Positions 16,330 through 24,168 of a DNA stretch of 49,381 nt are shown piece by piece (within the stretch, counting starts at the first letter, position 1; every line of letters begins with the position of its first letter). The stretch is from positions 1 to 49,381 of the IMG/VR virus record IMGVR_UViG_3300027985_000864. One strand, 5' to 3'. The translations under genes were made by a program, and so were the position numbers. The stretch is from a virus. The notes beneath the pieces were generated by a model. It was not told the DNA's origin. It was given only the letters and a program-made list of their open reading frames with translations, and did no database searches.

Positions 16330-18522
16330 TTAAAATACTTCTTTTTCCTGTCTGGTTTCAAATATATCGTCTTTTGGATTAATGCCTGGCTCAGTTCCTA
16401 CTCTGGCAAATATAAGGTAATTATACTGTTTTCCATCAACGAAGAATTTCCACCTGCCCAATGCGTCTTCTTGATTTTCATATAATACATAATCCAATCT
16501 TGATAAAGTCGGGCCAATTTTTTTCTTAATGTCCTTTGGGTCATATCCCTTTGCTTCTGCTGCCGATATTAAATGGCTTGTTGTAACGAATCTTGGATTG
16601 TTTAAATCGTTAATAATATCAAGAAGCCATGCGTCAGTTGCACGACCGGATTTGACGACGGTTCGATGCGCTGCTGTCTTTCGCTGGCCATTACTTGGTG
16701 AAAATTTTGATATATCTCTATTGTGTAAATAAGCGGCAACGTGAGTAGCACCGCCTGTGTAGAACCACTCCCATAAATTGGTGAAATATTTCCTTCTTGT
16801 TTCGTCTTCTGTAATACCCATTTCGGCCATAGTTGCTGATTCTATAACATCATATCTTCGGTCGTCTGGGGGAATATAGATGCCTGATGCCAAATGATTT
16901 GTCGTTATAATGACTCCACAAAATCGTCTTGCGGTAAATTTTTGGCCATATTTGGGATTGATTGTACAATTATCCGGTGAACCAGCAATTAATACTTTTG
17001 TCTTTTCATTAAAGGCCCATTTTGTCATTTCATGTAAATTAGCAGCTTCAGATATTCTAACCAAAACAGCAGATTCATATTCATTAAAACTAGACTCCAA
17101 ATCAGCAGGGTCGATATTGGCAACATTCCAATTTCCGATAGCAGGACAGCAGAATTCAATTGCTGTATCTTTACCAACGCCTTGTCCACCTGATATCAAT
17201 AAAGCAAATCGCGGCTTTTCCCAAGGCCGTTGTACCCGGTGGGCCATATAATCGAGAAATTGGTCAGCATCCCCGTCTTTGTTAAATAGCTTTGAAATGT
17301 GTTCAAGAAAGGGTTGTGCTAGTTTATGGTCACCTAATTCTATGGTTGGCGGTCGATATGTATTGAAAACCGCTGCGCCTTCTACCTTTATCAATTCGCC
17401 GTCTTTACAATCGATGCCCTTTGTATAATCTTCCAATATTCCTGGGTCGCATGTTAGACTTGTCGCTAATTGATTTTGCTTTAACCATTCTGAAGCATCT
17501 ATAATCTTCCCGGCATCATTTACCTTAGAAACTGCCGCATCAACAGCAGACGCTATCCAATAACTCATCGTTGGTCGATATATGTAGTTATTCCCTGGGC
17601 CGTAATATACAAAGTGGCCAATAGGAGTTTCCCCGGACTTTGGAACCCACCCATTATCGATAGCAGCCTTTACAATCGTTGCCAGCGTTAATTCTTTCGA
17701 ACTACTTTGTTGACTTATATCGTAAAATGCCTCACGCATAATTTCATCGTGATTTCGGCCTTTTTTCTTACAATCCTTTTCTGCCCATTCAGTATACAGT
17801 TCCCATGCTTCTTCATTCCTAGCAAATTCTCTTCCGAGAATAATACCGACGTGACGCCATAAATCTCGATCTTCAGATGGAACGACATCGAGCATCGACC
17901 TTACTTGAGCAATTGTATATTTGTTTCTGTAATAATCGTCTTTTCTTGTGCGCCCACGGGTCTCCTTTTTTCTGCTCATATTCTTAGGCAGGTTGGCCAG
18001 AGCTGTGCCCCAATTACTCCACTTGTATATACCTCCAGAGCGATGTAAAGACGGGGCTGCTACAACATATCCTCCATCGTTTCGACAATCAACACCTTTC
18101 CCTAATGTATTTGAAGATGTTTTTAGGGCTGAATTGTATTTGAAAAATACGTGTATTCCACCTGAACCTGTTTCGGCCATAAGCGTATTTGGCTCACCAT
18201 CTTCGGCGATTAATTCTGCCCAAGTTTTATCGCCAAATTTACCTTCGCCAATGTCTACGTCGATAATTGTAATACCAGACTTTTCACCAGTAACAATTCC
18301 AATATTAGATTTCGGGCTATTTTCTCCGAACCAAAGCTCAATATCTTCTAATTTGTTACTAGCACCTTTAACGCCCCGCTCAAGCCTGGGGTGCTTTCCG
18401 GCATCTGAGCAGCCCTTTTTCATACAAGTACATTCACCATGCGAGTCGATAGAATGTAATGGAAAAACGAACCAACCTTGCTCTATATATTGTTTTGCAT
18501 AATCGAATAATTCTTTATTCAT
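16330..18522 (-). CDS. Bifunctional Prim-Pol (AEP) primase and SF3-like helicase
   Basis: A 730-residue replication protein. The N-terminal Prim-Pol domain has the metal-binding DVD at 88-90 (ITIIDVDIG), GSGGIHVFF (His124) and GVDCRNDGGYVVAAPS. A Cys/His cluster near residues 28-44 may bind zinc. A PriCT-like linker (VRSMLDVVPSEDRDLWRHVG) follows. The C-terminal ATPase has Walker A GGQGVGKDT (445-453), a later acidic segment (AVLVRISEAANL) and a sensor-like GVIITTNHLAS. It would prime synthesis and unwind the fork, replacing host DnaG/DnaB. Start ATG 18522 follows AAGGGA. Confidence 0.9.
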   Translation of the reverse strand: MNKELFDYAKQYIEQGWFVFPLHSIDSHGECTCMKKGCSDAGKHPRLERGVKGASNKLEDIELWFGENSPKSNIGIVTGEKSGITIIDVDIGEGKFGDKTWAELIAEDGEPNTLMAETGSGGIHVFFKYNSALKTSSNTLGKGVDCRNDGGYVVAAPSLHRSGGIYKWSNWGTALANLPKNMSRKKETRGRTRKDDYYRNKYTIAQVRSMLDVVPSEDRDLWRHVGIILGREFARNEEAWELYTEWAEKDCKKKGRNHDEIMREAFYDISQQSSSKELTLATIVKAAIDNGWVPKSGETPIGHFVYYGPGNNYIYRPTMSYWIASAVDAAVSKVNDAGKIIDASEWLKQNQLATSLTCDPGILEDYTKGIDCKDGELIKVEGAAVFNTYRPPTIELGDHKLAQPFLEHISKLFNKDGDADQFLDYMAHRVQRPWEKPRFALLISGGQGVGKDTAIEFCCPAIGNWNVANIDPADLESSFNEYESAVLVRISEAANLHEMTKWAFNEKTKVLIAGSPDNCTINPKYGQKFTARRFCGVIITTNHLASGIYIPPDDRRYDVIESATMAEMGITEDETRRKYFTNLWEWFYTGGATHVAAYLHNRDISKFSPSNGQRKTAAHRTVVKSGRATDAWLLDIINDLNNPRFVTTSHLISAAEAKGYDPKDIKKKIGPTLSRLDYVLYENQEDALGRWKFFVDGKQYNYLIFARVGTEPGINPKDDIFETRQEKEVF

Positions 18523-18531
18523 AATAATCCC

Positions 18532-18963
18532 TTATATTTGAATATTTGAAGTTGTATTTAATTCTTTTACAATTAATTTTACGGCCAATTCTGCTCCATC
18601 TAAATATTCGTCATATTCAAACTCTGCGCATATATCTTTTTTGTTAACGTCAGGCTCATATTTAAAATTGAGCAGATCCATAGCGGCCAAATATAAAGCA
18701 CCAGCTCGAATTAGGTCTGCAATCCTGTCCTTTGGTTTCCAATATATCGGTTCAAATGGCCAATCAATTGGTACAAAATCATTATTAAAAAGCTGGCTAT
18801 TTATATAACAACTTCCAGCGATAGCAAGGCCAAATGGAGTATGGCACGTATCGTGCTCTTCGTCATATCCTTCAATATATATTTGACGCATTCTTTCCGA
18901 TAATATTGCATTCATAATATCATCTTCGCTATCCAATTTCATTGTCTTTATTGGTATATTCAT
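18532..18963 (-). CDS. MazG-like / NTP-pyrophosphatase-like phage protein
   Basis: A 143-residue protein with the pattern ERMRQIYIEGYDEEHD, then YINSQ..WPFEPIYWKPKDR and ADLIRAGALYLAAMDLL. This ER-R-QI-EG-D-EHD...WxPKDR-DLI-AGAL layout is widespread in phages and resembles all-alpha NTP pyrophosphohydrolases, which clean nucleotide pools; the Glu/Asp residues could bind Mg. Its start overlaps the stop of the preceding gene (ATGA, 18963-18960). Enzymatic activity is an inference from pattern memory, not a search. Confidence 0.6.
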   Translation of the reverse strand: MNIPIKTMKLDSEDDIMNAILSERMRQIYIEGYDEEHDTCHTPFGLAIAGSCYINSQLFNNDFVPIDWPFEPIYWKPKDRIADLIRAGALYLAAMDLLNFKYEPDVNKKDICAEFEYDEYLDGAELAVKLIVKELNTTSNIQI

Positions 18964-19265
18964 AATTCAACTCCATCGTCGATTATTAATGTTGAATTGG
19001 TAATAACGGCCCAATTTGTTGATGTTATTATGACAAAGTCTTTTAGCTTATGGCCGCTTTTTTCTGCTTCTTTGAATTGATATTCTGGAGTTCTATGCCT
19101 CATAGCATTACAGCGAATAGCACGCTTGCCAGCAACCGGGGATGCACCTTCAATTAGTTGAATTTCTTTTTCGTATTGAGCAACTATTTTATCAAGGGCT
19201 TTATGTAAATCTTCATTGTCTTCATATTCGTCGATAAGATGACGAAAGGCAGTGAAATCAACCAT
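18960..19265 (-). CDS. Hypothetical protein, 101 residues
   Basis: Begins MVDFTAFRHLIDEYEDNEDL. The N-terminal half is a charged helix pair (LHKALDKIVAQYEKEIQLIE), followed by a small basic region (GKRAIRCNAMRHRT) and a beta-rich end (LKDFVIITSTNWAVITNSTL). It overlaps both neighbours by a few bases and so is part of a tightly coupled early operon. No family recognised. Confidence 0.6.
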   Translation of the reverse strand: MVDFTAFRHLIDEYEDNEDLHKALDKIVAQYEKEIQLIEGASPVAGKRAIRCNAMRHRTPEYQFKEAEKSGHKLKDFVIITSTNWAVITNSTLIIDDGVEL

Positions 19266-19407
19266 GATAATTACCGTCTTTGAATAACGATTTTAACCCT
19301 GATAATAGCGCAAGAACAGCAGCAACAAACATTAGTATGATAATTAATTCACAGGCTATGCCTAGAAATAAATTGACTGATTTTACACTTTGTATAAACT
19401 CTAACAT
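19258..19407 (-). CDS. Small membrane protein, 49 residues
   Basis: Starts MLEFIQSVKSVNLFLG at ATG 19407, selected because AAGGGG is seven bases upstream; the longer frame to 19554 lies inside another gene. One long hydrophobic span (IACELIIILMFVAAVLALLS) followed by a short polar tail (KSLFKDGNYHG). It overlaps the next gene by eight bases. One of three tiny membrane or lipoprotein genes in this early block. Confidence 0.6.
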   Translation of the reverse strand: MLEFIQSVKSVNLFLGIACELIIILMFVAAVLALLSGLKSLFKDGNYHG

Positions 19408-19408
19408 G

Positions 19409-19837
19409 TTATGCCCCTTTTGAATATTTGTCTGTAACTTCCCAATTTTCACCATTCCATATCGTAGTGTGGTATCTTCCCGTTTGCTTTGATAGTTTTT
19501 TTGATTTTTCATTTTTATATTCAAAATCGTTATAAACCATGTTAGCATTTTCAATTACATGGTTGATTAATTCGAGATATGTACCGTCGAAGTTTCTGCC
19601 ATCGAAGTTGCCCATTAAAATATAATAGTTTGCATTTGATAATACTCTAACACCAGTTTCAATATCCCTTATTCTATTACCTGCTTGATCTGTATAACCT
19701 GTTAGCAGGTCGTTTACATGTAGGTGATATTTGTTTTCGATATTTAATATCAACCAATAATAATTATCATCAATAATATCAAGCTCTGTTCTTCCAGCTT
19801 CTTTGAAGTCATCTGGGCTTACTTTTTCATTTAACAT
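19409..19837 (-). CDS. Hypothetical protein, 142 residues
   Basis: Starts MLNEKVSPDDFKEAGRTELD with AAGG ahead of the ATG. Acidic and aromatic rich (NYYWLILNIENKYHLHVNDL; NANYYILMGNFDGRNFDG). No motif of a known enzyme is visible. It lies after the intrinsic terminator that follows the ssDNA-binding protein gene, so it probably depends on read-through or its own promoter. Confidence 0.6.
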   Translation of the reverse strand: MLNEKVSPDDFKEAGRTELDIIDDNYYWLILNIENKYHLHVNDLLTGYTDQAGNRIRDIETGVRVLSNANYYILMGNFDGRNFDGTYLELINHVIENANMVYNDFEYKNEKSKKLSKQTGRYHTTIWNGENWEVTDKYSKGA

Positions 19838-19855
19838 AATATCGACCTTATTATC

Positions 19856-19894
19856 AAAAATAAAAAGCCAGCCGGGAAGTTAGCCCCGGCCAGC
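19856..19894 (-). terminator. Intrinsic terminator after the ssDNA-binding protein gene
   Basis: On the minus strand GCTGGCCGGG pairs with CCCGGCTGGC (ten pairs with two G-U) and is followed by TTTTTATTTTT. It is among the strongest terminators in the genome and would limit transcription into the downstream early genes relative to the SSB-like gene. Confidence 0.8.
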
Positions 19895-19918
19895 TCGATT
19901 TTAAGCAGCTAAAAAATG

Positions 19919-20743
19919 TTAAAATTTACCGTCTTCAGCAGTATCAGGGGAAGTATCCTGTGAAGGTTGCTGGACTTCGACTGCACCAGAATTTACAGCC
20001 TTATTAAAGGCTTTCGCAGCAGCGTAAACGCCGACTTCAGCCACAGGGCAGTCAAGTTCAATATCAAATGACCACCATTCGCCTTTTTGGTTTTTCTCTT
20101 TAACAGCACCGATTGTGTAAATGTGTGAAAAGCTAGGTGGATTGAATAACTTGCCACCTTGGCCTTGAATTTCCAAGCCTTGGATACGGCTCACCCAACG
20201 TTTTGAGCGTTTAATCTGCGTGCTACTCAAACTTATTAAAGCTGGATGCCAAGCACCGGCTTCGGTTTCGTATAACACATAATGCATTCTAGTATCAGCA
20301 AGATGGTCATACAGCGGTCTTCCGTCTTTATCAAAAGCATTAACGCCGTCTGGAACATCCATGAGATAATAGCCGTTGATTAGTTTCATCCCTTCAACTG
20401 ATCCAGTTTCGACGTCAACGGGGTTATATTCGCCCTTGAAACCGCCACCTTGAGAACGTGGCGTCCAACGAATAAACCGACGTTGATATGCGCAAGGGAT
20501 GACTCTAACAACTTTTGAAACTTCGTTTGTTATTGTATTGAGAATCAGGCCAGGTTTTGCTTCATCGATAGTTTCACATTGTGGAGATAAACCTTGTAAC
20601 ATAACAAGGAATGGAATTGCATAAGACGATTTATCAGCCCCTTCTAAACCTGCACCAGCATCTTCTTCGAACATTGAAATAGCAGGCAGGTTTTCTTCTT
20701 TTTCAACCAATTCTTGGTTATTTTCTTTTGATTTTGTAGCCAT
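19919..20743 (-). CDS. Putative ssDNA-binding protein
   Basis: A 274-residue protein. The N-terminal 45 residues are charged; the core (SSYAIPFLVMLQGLSPQCET, KVVRVIPCAYQRRFIRWTPR, GGGFKGEYNP) matches a widespread phage protein next to replication genes, thought to be an OB-fold ssDNA-binding protein of the gp2.5 kind. The C-terminus ends in an acidic tail (SQDTSPDTAEDGKF) with a final Phe, a typical feature of ssDNA-binding proteins that recruit partners. The strong downstream terminator and AGGA before the ATG fit high expression. Family assignment is by pattern and context. Confidence 0.62.
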   Translation of the reverse strand: MATKSKENNQELVEKEENLPAISMFEEDAGAGLEGADKSSYAIPFLVMLQGLSPQCETIDEAKPGLILNTITNEVSKVVRVIPCAYQRRFIRWTPRSQGGGFKGEYNPVDVETGSVEGMKLINGYYLMDVPDGVNAFDKDGRPLYDHLADTRMHYVLYETEAGAWHPALISLSSTQIKRSKRWVSRIQGLEIQGQGGKLFNPPSFSHIYTIGAVKEKNQKGEWWSFDIELDCPVAEVGVYAAAKAFNKAVNSGAVEVQQPSQDTSPDTAEDGKF

Positions 20744-20791
20744 GTTTTTAATCCTATAATTGAAAGTTTTAAATTTTACAGCAATTATTTG

Positions 20792-21307
20792 TTACTTCGA
20801 CTTTTTAAGTTTTGCCTCCATTACAGGTTTTGCTCCAAATAAATCGAGCGGAATGTTTTTGCCCTTTGTAATTTGTTCTCTTAAAAAGGCTTTTAGTGTT
20901 TGCGGGTGTATATCTTCTGTTAATAATACACCGCTGTATTCGGCATTTAATTCTTGAAACAAATTAACTGCTTCTTCCTGGTCGCCTTTTCCGAATTGAA
21001 TTGCAACCATTACTTTGATTAAACCGCCAAACCCGTTATCGTTAAGCCATTCACAAATTAGTGGCTTATCTTCTTTTCTTGGCTGGGCATAAACTTCTTG
21101 CTTGATTTCAATAATTTCGCCGCTATCCAATTGAATCGAAGTTACACCAATTTCAGTCATGATATTTGGTATCGTTTCTTCTTTAAGCACTCGCAGCTTT
21201 TCTTCTGCTTCTGCGACACGATCTTTGCAATCGTCGATATTTTGCTTATATTCACCCATCTTTCGGGCGAGCATTGCTAATTCATCAAGTGTTATTTGTT
21301 GTGTCAT
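20792..21307 (-). CDS. Conserved phage coiled-coil protein next to the SSB-like gene
   Basis: A 171-residue protein. Residues 1-50 form a coiled coil (MGEYKQNIDDCKDRVAEAEE; KLRVLKEETIPNIM), then VTSIQLDSGEIIEIKQEVYA, a helical domain with EWLNDNGFGGLIKVMVAIQFG, and HPQTLKAFLREQI...LPLD-like end. This layout is common in phage replication modules, generally beside an SSB-like gene, with no established function. Co-transcription with the SSB-like gene suggests a partner role. Confidence 0.65.
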   Translation of the reverse strand: MTQQITLDELAMLARKMGEYKQNIDDCKDRVAEAEEKLRVLKEETIPNIMTEIGVTSIQLDSGEIIEIKQEVYAQPRKEDKPLICEWLNDNGFGGLIKVMVAIQFGKGDQEEAVNLFQELNAEYSGVLLTEDIHPQTLKAFLREQITKGKNIPLDLFGAKPVMEAKLKKSK

Positions 21308-21316
21308 GGTTAGTCC

Positions 21317-21544
21317 TTATTTTGATAACTCGTTTAGGATTTCGCCATTTGCCGAATCGACATTGGCCTTTGTTTGTTCGTACTGATCCAACATGCATTT
21401 TCGATATTCATCGCGCTGATGCTGGTTGGTTATGGCTGAGCAATATTCGTTATATGTCTCAATATACAAATTGTTTATCGTAGCACAGCCTGCTATCGTT
21501 AATAGAGCAATTAAAATTGCGCCAAGTTTATTACTCTTATTCAT
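21317..21544 (-). CDS. Small predicted lipoprotein
   Basis: A 75-residue protein with a short basic N-terminus, a hydrophobic stretch and a lipobox IAGC ending at Cys20 (GAILIALLTIAGC), the signal for lipid attachment and signal peptidase II cleavage. The mature part is hydrophilic and helical (YRKCMLDQYEQTKANVDS). It sits in the early block, not with lysis genes, so a superinfection-exclusion role, as for Cor- or Llp-type phage lipoproteins, is plausible; an Rz1-like role is less likely. The upstream membrane-protein gene overlaps it by eight bases. Confidence 0.7.
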   Translation of the reverse strand: MNKSNKLGAILIALLTIAGCATINNLYIETYNEYCSAITNQHQRDEYRKCMLDQYEQTKANVDSANGEILNELSK

Positions 21545-21677
21545 GGCCTCTCCATTCTATAAAGTAGTTAGGACAATTATTTGATATACTTTCAAATAAT
21601 ACGATTCCAGCAAGTGTAGCTGTAAATGATAATAAAACAATTAAAATTAAATCAAATACAGCTTTTAGGAATTTCAT
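21537..21677 (-). CDS. Small membrane protein, 46 residues
   Basis: Starts MKFLKAVFDLILIVLLSFTA and ends FIEWRGHE. One hydrophobic segment covers roughly residues 8-28. Its ATG overlaps the stop of the upstream gene (ATGA, 21677-21674) and its stop lies inside the lipoprotein start, so the three genes are translationally coupled. It may act with the lipoprotein at the inner membrane. No family recognised. Confidence 0.6.
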   Translation of the reverse strand: MKFLKAVFDLILIVLLSFTATLAGIVLFESISNNCPNYFIEWRGHE

Positions 21678-22006
21678 AGGATAATAGTTGACTGGGTGTA
21701 TCTTTTGATATTTTTGTCCCAGCGCAAAACCCTAAAATCACCACGTTTGCCTAGAATTGCGCAGGCAGCGGCTAATAATACCGGATCACCTAATGGCAAA
21801 AGCGAATCACCATTATCAAAGTTATAATCATTCAGCTTTTCTTCCAGTTGTTTAACTAGAATATTTGTTGCGAAGAAGTTTGCCCTTGGTGGAAACATAA
21901 TTTCAATTTCACCAAATTCAGACGCTGGGCCAATATTAATAGCAGGAATTAAAGTTTGCCCATCAAGGCGATGCGGTATTTGAGTAACAAATACTTTTTT
22001 GCTCAT
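21674..22006 (-). CDS. Conserved phage early protein, 110 residues
   Basis: Starts MSKKVFVTQIPHRLDGQT at ATG 22006, preceded by GGAG eight bases upstream; the in-frame TTG at 22018 overlaps this ribosome site. The layout KVFVTQ-P-R...PAINIGPASEFGEIEIM.PP...LGDPVLLAAACAI...LRWD is conserved in many phages as an early gene of unknown role. It is the first gene of the leftward early operon, just after the palindromic control region. Confidence 0.7.
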   Translation of the reverse strand: MSKKVFVTQIPHRLDGQTLIPAINIGPASEFGEIEIMFPPRANFFATNILVKQLEEKLNDYNFDNGDSLLPLGDPVLLAAACAILGKRGDFRVLRWDKNIKRYTQSTIIL

Positions 22007-22174
22007 TTTATTCTCCAATTTGAGTTTTAATTTATAGCCCGATTTATTTTTTAGACTATATTATAGTCTATAAATTTATAGACTAAAAATATTTTTATTT
22101 ACTTTCGGCCTATAATATCCGATAATTTAGCCCCGGTAAACTTAAAATTTAAAATTATTTCTTTGGCGATATAA
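22007..22174. promoter_or_regulatory. Divergent control region between the two early operons
   Basis: A 168-bp non-coding tract between divergent early genes. It contains overlapping palindromes at 22052-22085. A perfect -10 hexamer TATAAT for rightward transcription lies at 22111-22116, and another TATAAT for leftward transcription at 22065-22060, inside the palindromes; clear -35 boxes are missing. A protein bound to the palindromes would control both directions. Exact promoters need mapping. Confidence 0.65.
22052..22085. repeat. Overlapping operator-like palindromes
   Basis: A perfect 22-bp palindrome (22064-22085) with core GTCTATAAATTTATAGAC overlaps a 19-bp inverted repeat (TAGACTATA-T-TATAGTCTA, 22052-22070). 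Three half-sites of the form TATAGAC/GTCTATA result. The 18-bp core recurs exactly at 28297-28314. This is the pattern expected of a dimeric repressor or activator that binds cooperatively. Confidence 0.75.
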
Positions 22175-22372
22175 ATGATAAGCGAAGAAGATTTACAAAA
22201 ATTAACGGATTCTATTATTCACCTTTCAGCATGTTTCAATTATCACCCTTATTATGTAGCGGGTGAATTGCTAAAATCGTTAATTCAGAATCCTACTGAA
22301 AGGATTGAGTATTATAATGTTGTAAAAGTTGAATTGGTTAAACGTGAACGTGAAATACCTTGGGACTTATAA
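22175..22372 (+). CDS. First rightward early gene, 65 residues, hypothetical
   Basis: Starts MISEEDLQKLTDSIIHLSAC; mostly helical, acidic at the start and Lys/Arg-rich at the end. As the first gene of the rightward early operon, directly downstream of the palindromic control region, it is a candidate regulator or host-takeover protein. It has no recognised helix-turn-helix. The ribosome site is weak. Confidence 0.6.
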   Translation: MISEEDLQKLTDSIIHLSACFNYHPYYVAGELLKSLIQNPTERIEYYNVVKVELVKREREIPWDL

Positions 22373-22373
22373 A

Positions 22374-22607
22374 ATGTTATCACAAGAAGAAGCTGAGCAA
22401 ATGCGCGAAGATTTAATCAATATACTTCAACAATTAACCGGTGTTGGTGAAGACTTTAAAGAAGAAGAAATGGAAATCTTATTACTTCTTGCAAAAGGAA
22501 TGTTTTGGAGTGAGCAGTTCGATTTATCAATAAGGGGAATTGCTGCTGCAATTAGGATTGAATTTGATAGTTTATATTCTGAATATGATGCGTTGGAGGG
22601 TGAATAA
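22374..22607 (+). CDS. Hypothetical early protein, 77 residues
   Basis: Starts MLSQEEAEQMREDLINILQQ at ATG 22374, one base after the stop of the previous gene, which suggests reinitiation; a clear Shine-Dalgarno sequence is missing. It is acidic and helical throughout (EEEMEILLLLAKGMFW). No family recognised. Confidence 0.55.
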   Translation: MLSQEEAEQMREDLINILQQLTGVGEDFKEEEMEILLLLAKGMFWSEQFDLSIRGIAAAIRIEFDSLYSEYDALEGE

Positions 22608-22608
22608 T

Positions 22609-22743
22609 ATGGCTACAAAAGGTCAAAATAAGGCTTTTGATAGAAGACGTTTGAGAAAATCTGAAAAAAGAAGTGACTCGATGAGAGATACAATGCTTGG
22701 CAACGCTTGCCGCCGGAATTATCGTGGAGGAAGAATAAAATGA
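22609..22743 (+). CDS. Small basic protein, 44 residues
   Basis: Starts MATKGQNKAFDRRRLRKSEK with GGAGG upstream. About a third of residues are Arg or Lys, ending RRNYRGGRIK. Such small basic early proteins often bind nucleic acid or host factors; the sequence gives no more. Its stop overlaps the next start (ATGA, 22740-22743). Confidence 0.55.
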   Translation: MATKGQNKAFDRRRLRKSEKRSDSMRDTMLGNACRRNYRGGRIK

Positions 22744-22985
22744 AACTAAGGGCTTGTAAACATTTAGACTACGATGAAACCAAATATACATCTTGTCAAT
22801 TAATCGATAATCCAATCATTGGAGTAAAGTTTTGGAGAAGAAAAAAAGAAGCTGAAAACAATACCGAAAACCCGATAAATATTCAATTTTGTAAATTACA
22901 TGGTCGCATTAATTTGGTTATCGATTGCTATGAGCCTGGATTTATGGATTGTTATGAACCAATCGAAGAAGGAGAAGAAAAATGA
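22740..22985 (+). CDS. Cys-containing early protein, 81 residues
   Basis: Starts MKLRACKHLDYDETKYTSCQ at ATG 22740, with GGAGGA upstream; its start overlaps the previous stop and its end overlaps the next ATG. Six Cys residues (CKH, SCQ, FCK, DCYEP twice and an N-terminal one) suggest metal binding or a redox site. No family recognised. Confidence 0.6.
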   Translation: MKLRACKHLDYDETKYTSCQLIDNPIIGVKFWRRKKEAENNTENPINIQFCKLHGRINLVIDCYEPGFMDCYEPIEEGEEK

Positions 22986-23908
22986 TTATAGTTGGTGCTG
23001 GCCTAGCAGGACTATTAGCGGGGTGCCACTTTCAAAATGCGGCGATTATCGAAGCAGGGCCAAAAAGACAAAGTCACAAAGCACTATTAAGATTCAGAAG
23101 CAGCTCAGTTGGTGATTCAGTCGGCGTTGAATTTAAAAGTGTTAAGGTTTATAAGGGGATTTATGTTGATGGCAAATTCGAATCCCCGAATATAAAACTA
23201 GCGAACCAATACTCAAAAAAAGTAATTGGCAGTACAACAAATAGATCGATTTGGGACATTAATACTGTTGAGCGCTATATTGCTCCAGAAGATTTCATTG
23301 ATATTCTAATTGACAAATGTAGAAATCGAATATCTTGGAATGAACCGCTAAATCGAAATCTGCTATTAAGCCAACGCATTTCTAATTCATCACCAATTAT
23401 AAGCACGATGCCGCTTCCCATTTTAATTGGCATGTTAAAAGAGTTTGATGAATTCACAAATTACAAATTTCCAGAATTCAAATACTCAGACATCAACGTC
23501 GTTAGATGGAGAATAAATAATTGCGACGTAAATCAAACAATATATTTTCCTGACCCAGATTTGGCTTTATATCGAGCAAGCATAACTGGAAGCCTATTAA
23601 TTGCCGAGTTTAAAGGCAAGATGCCTATCGACAATGATAAAGGCTTAATCTGCGAAGCATTTGGAATCTGCGGTGAAAACTTAGAAAAGATCGAATATGG
23701 CTCTCAGCAGTTCGGTAAAATTCTTGAAATAGACGATAACTGGCGAAAGGCATTTATACATCGGTTAACGAATGATTACAGCATTTTTAGCCTTGGCAGG
23801 TTTGGCACTTGGAGGAATATACTGTTGGACGATGTGATCCACGATATAAGTGTTTTAAAGCGGCTTATTGGTGCAAGCAAGTATGATATAAGAATGAATA
23901 GCATATGA
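22982..23908 (+). CDS. FAD/NAD(P)-binding oxidoreductase
   Basis: A 308-residue protein beginning with a Rossmann dinucleotide fold: MIIVGAGLAGLLAG (GxGxxG) followed by an acidic residue at the end of strand two (AAIIEAGPKR). The rest resembles phage flavoproteins of unknown substrate: LANQYSKKVIGS, TVERYIAPEDFIDIL. It overlaps its neighbours by four bases on each side. It is two genes upstream of a ThyX homologue that would itself use FAD. A role in pyrimidine or base modification is a hypothesis; the fold call is firm, the substrate unknown. Confidence 0.75.
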   Translation: MIIVGAGLAGLLAGCHFQNAAIIEAGPKRQSHKALLRFRSSSVGDSVGVEFKSVKVYKGIYVDGKFESPNIKLANQYSKKVIGSTTNRSIWDINTVERYIAPEDFIDILIDKCRNRISWNEPLNRNLLLSQRISNSSPIISTMPLPILIGMLKEFDEFTNYKFPEFKYSDINVVRWRINNCDVNQTIYFPDPDLALYRASITGSLLIAEFKGKMPIDNDKGLICEAFGICGENLEKIEYGSQQFGKILEIDDNWRKAFIHRLTNDYSIFSLGRFGTWRNILLDDVIHDISVLKRLIGASKYDIRMNSI

Positions 23909-24132
23909 GCAAAAATAGAAGAAAGTTTCAAAAGTTAGTGTTACAAAATAATATTGCTTTGGAGGAATTTTTGTGGAAACATAAAGATAAAGGCTGCACG
24001 GCAAAAAAGGGCACTCCAGCTGTGTCTAATATTGATCTAATATTTGACGTTGATTTTCCTATTAATATTGAATATCAATCAAATGAAACTGGTGAAGTAT
24101 TTAAACTTGATTGGAAAGTAGTTTATAAATGA
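23905..24132 (+). CDS. Hypothetical protein, 75 residues
   Basis: Starts MSKNRRKFQKLVLQNNIALE, overlapping the previous stop (ATGA). A basic helical start is followed by a beta-rich C-terminus (INIEYQSNETGEVFKLDWKV). No family recognised. It is coupled to the FAD protein gene. Confidence 0.55.
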   Translation: MSKNRRKFQKLVLQNNIALEEFLWKHKDKGCTAKKGTPAVSNIDLIFDVDFPINIEYQSNETGEVFKLDWKVVYK

Positions 24133-24168
24133 ATCTGAAATAAAGCACAAATCTTGATGGAGAAAACG

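Noticed and set aside
19408-19554. Longer N-terminus for the 49-residue membrane protein
   Set aside because: It would lie entirely inside the preceding gene in another frame; the ATG at 19407 has its own AAGGGG site.
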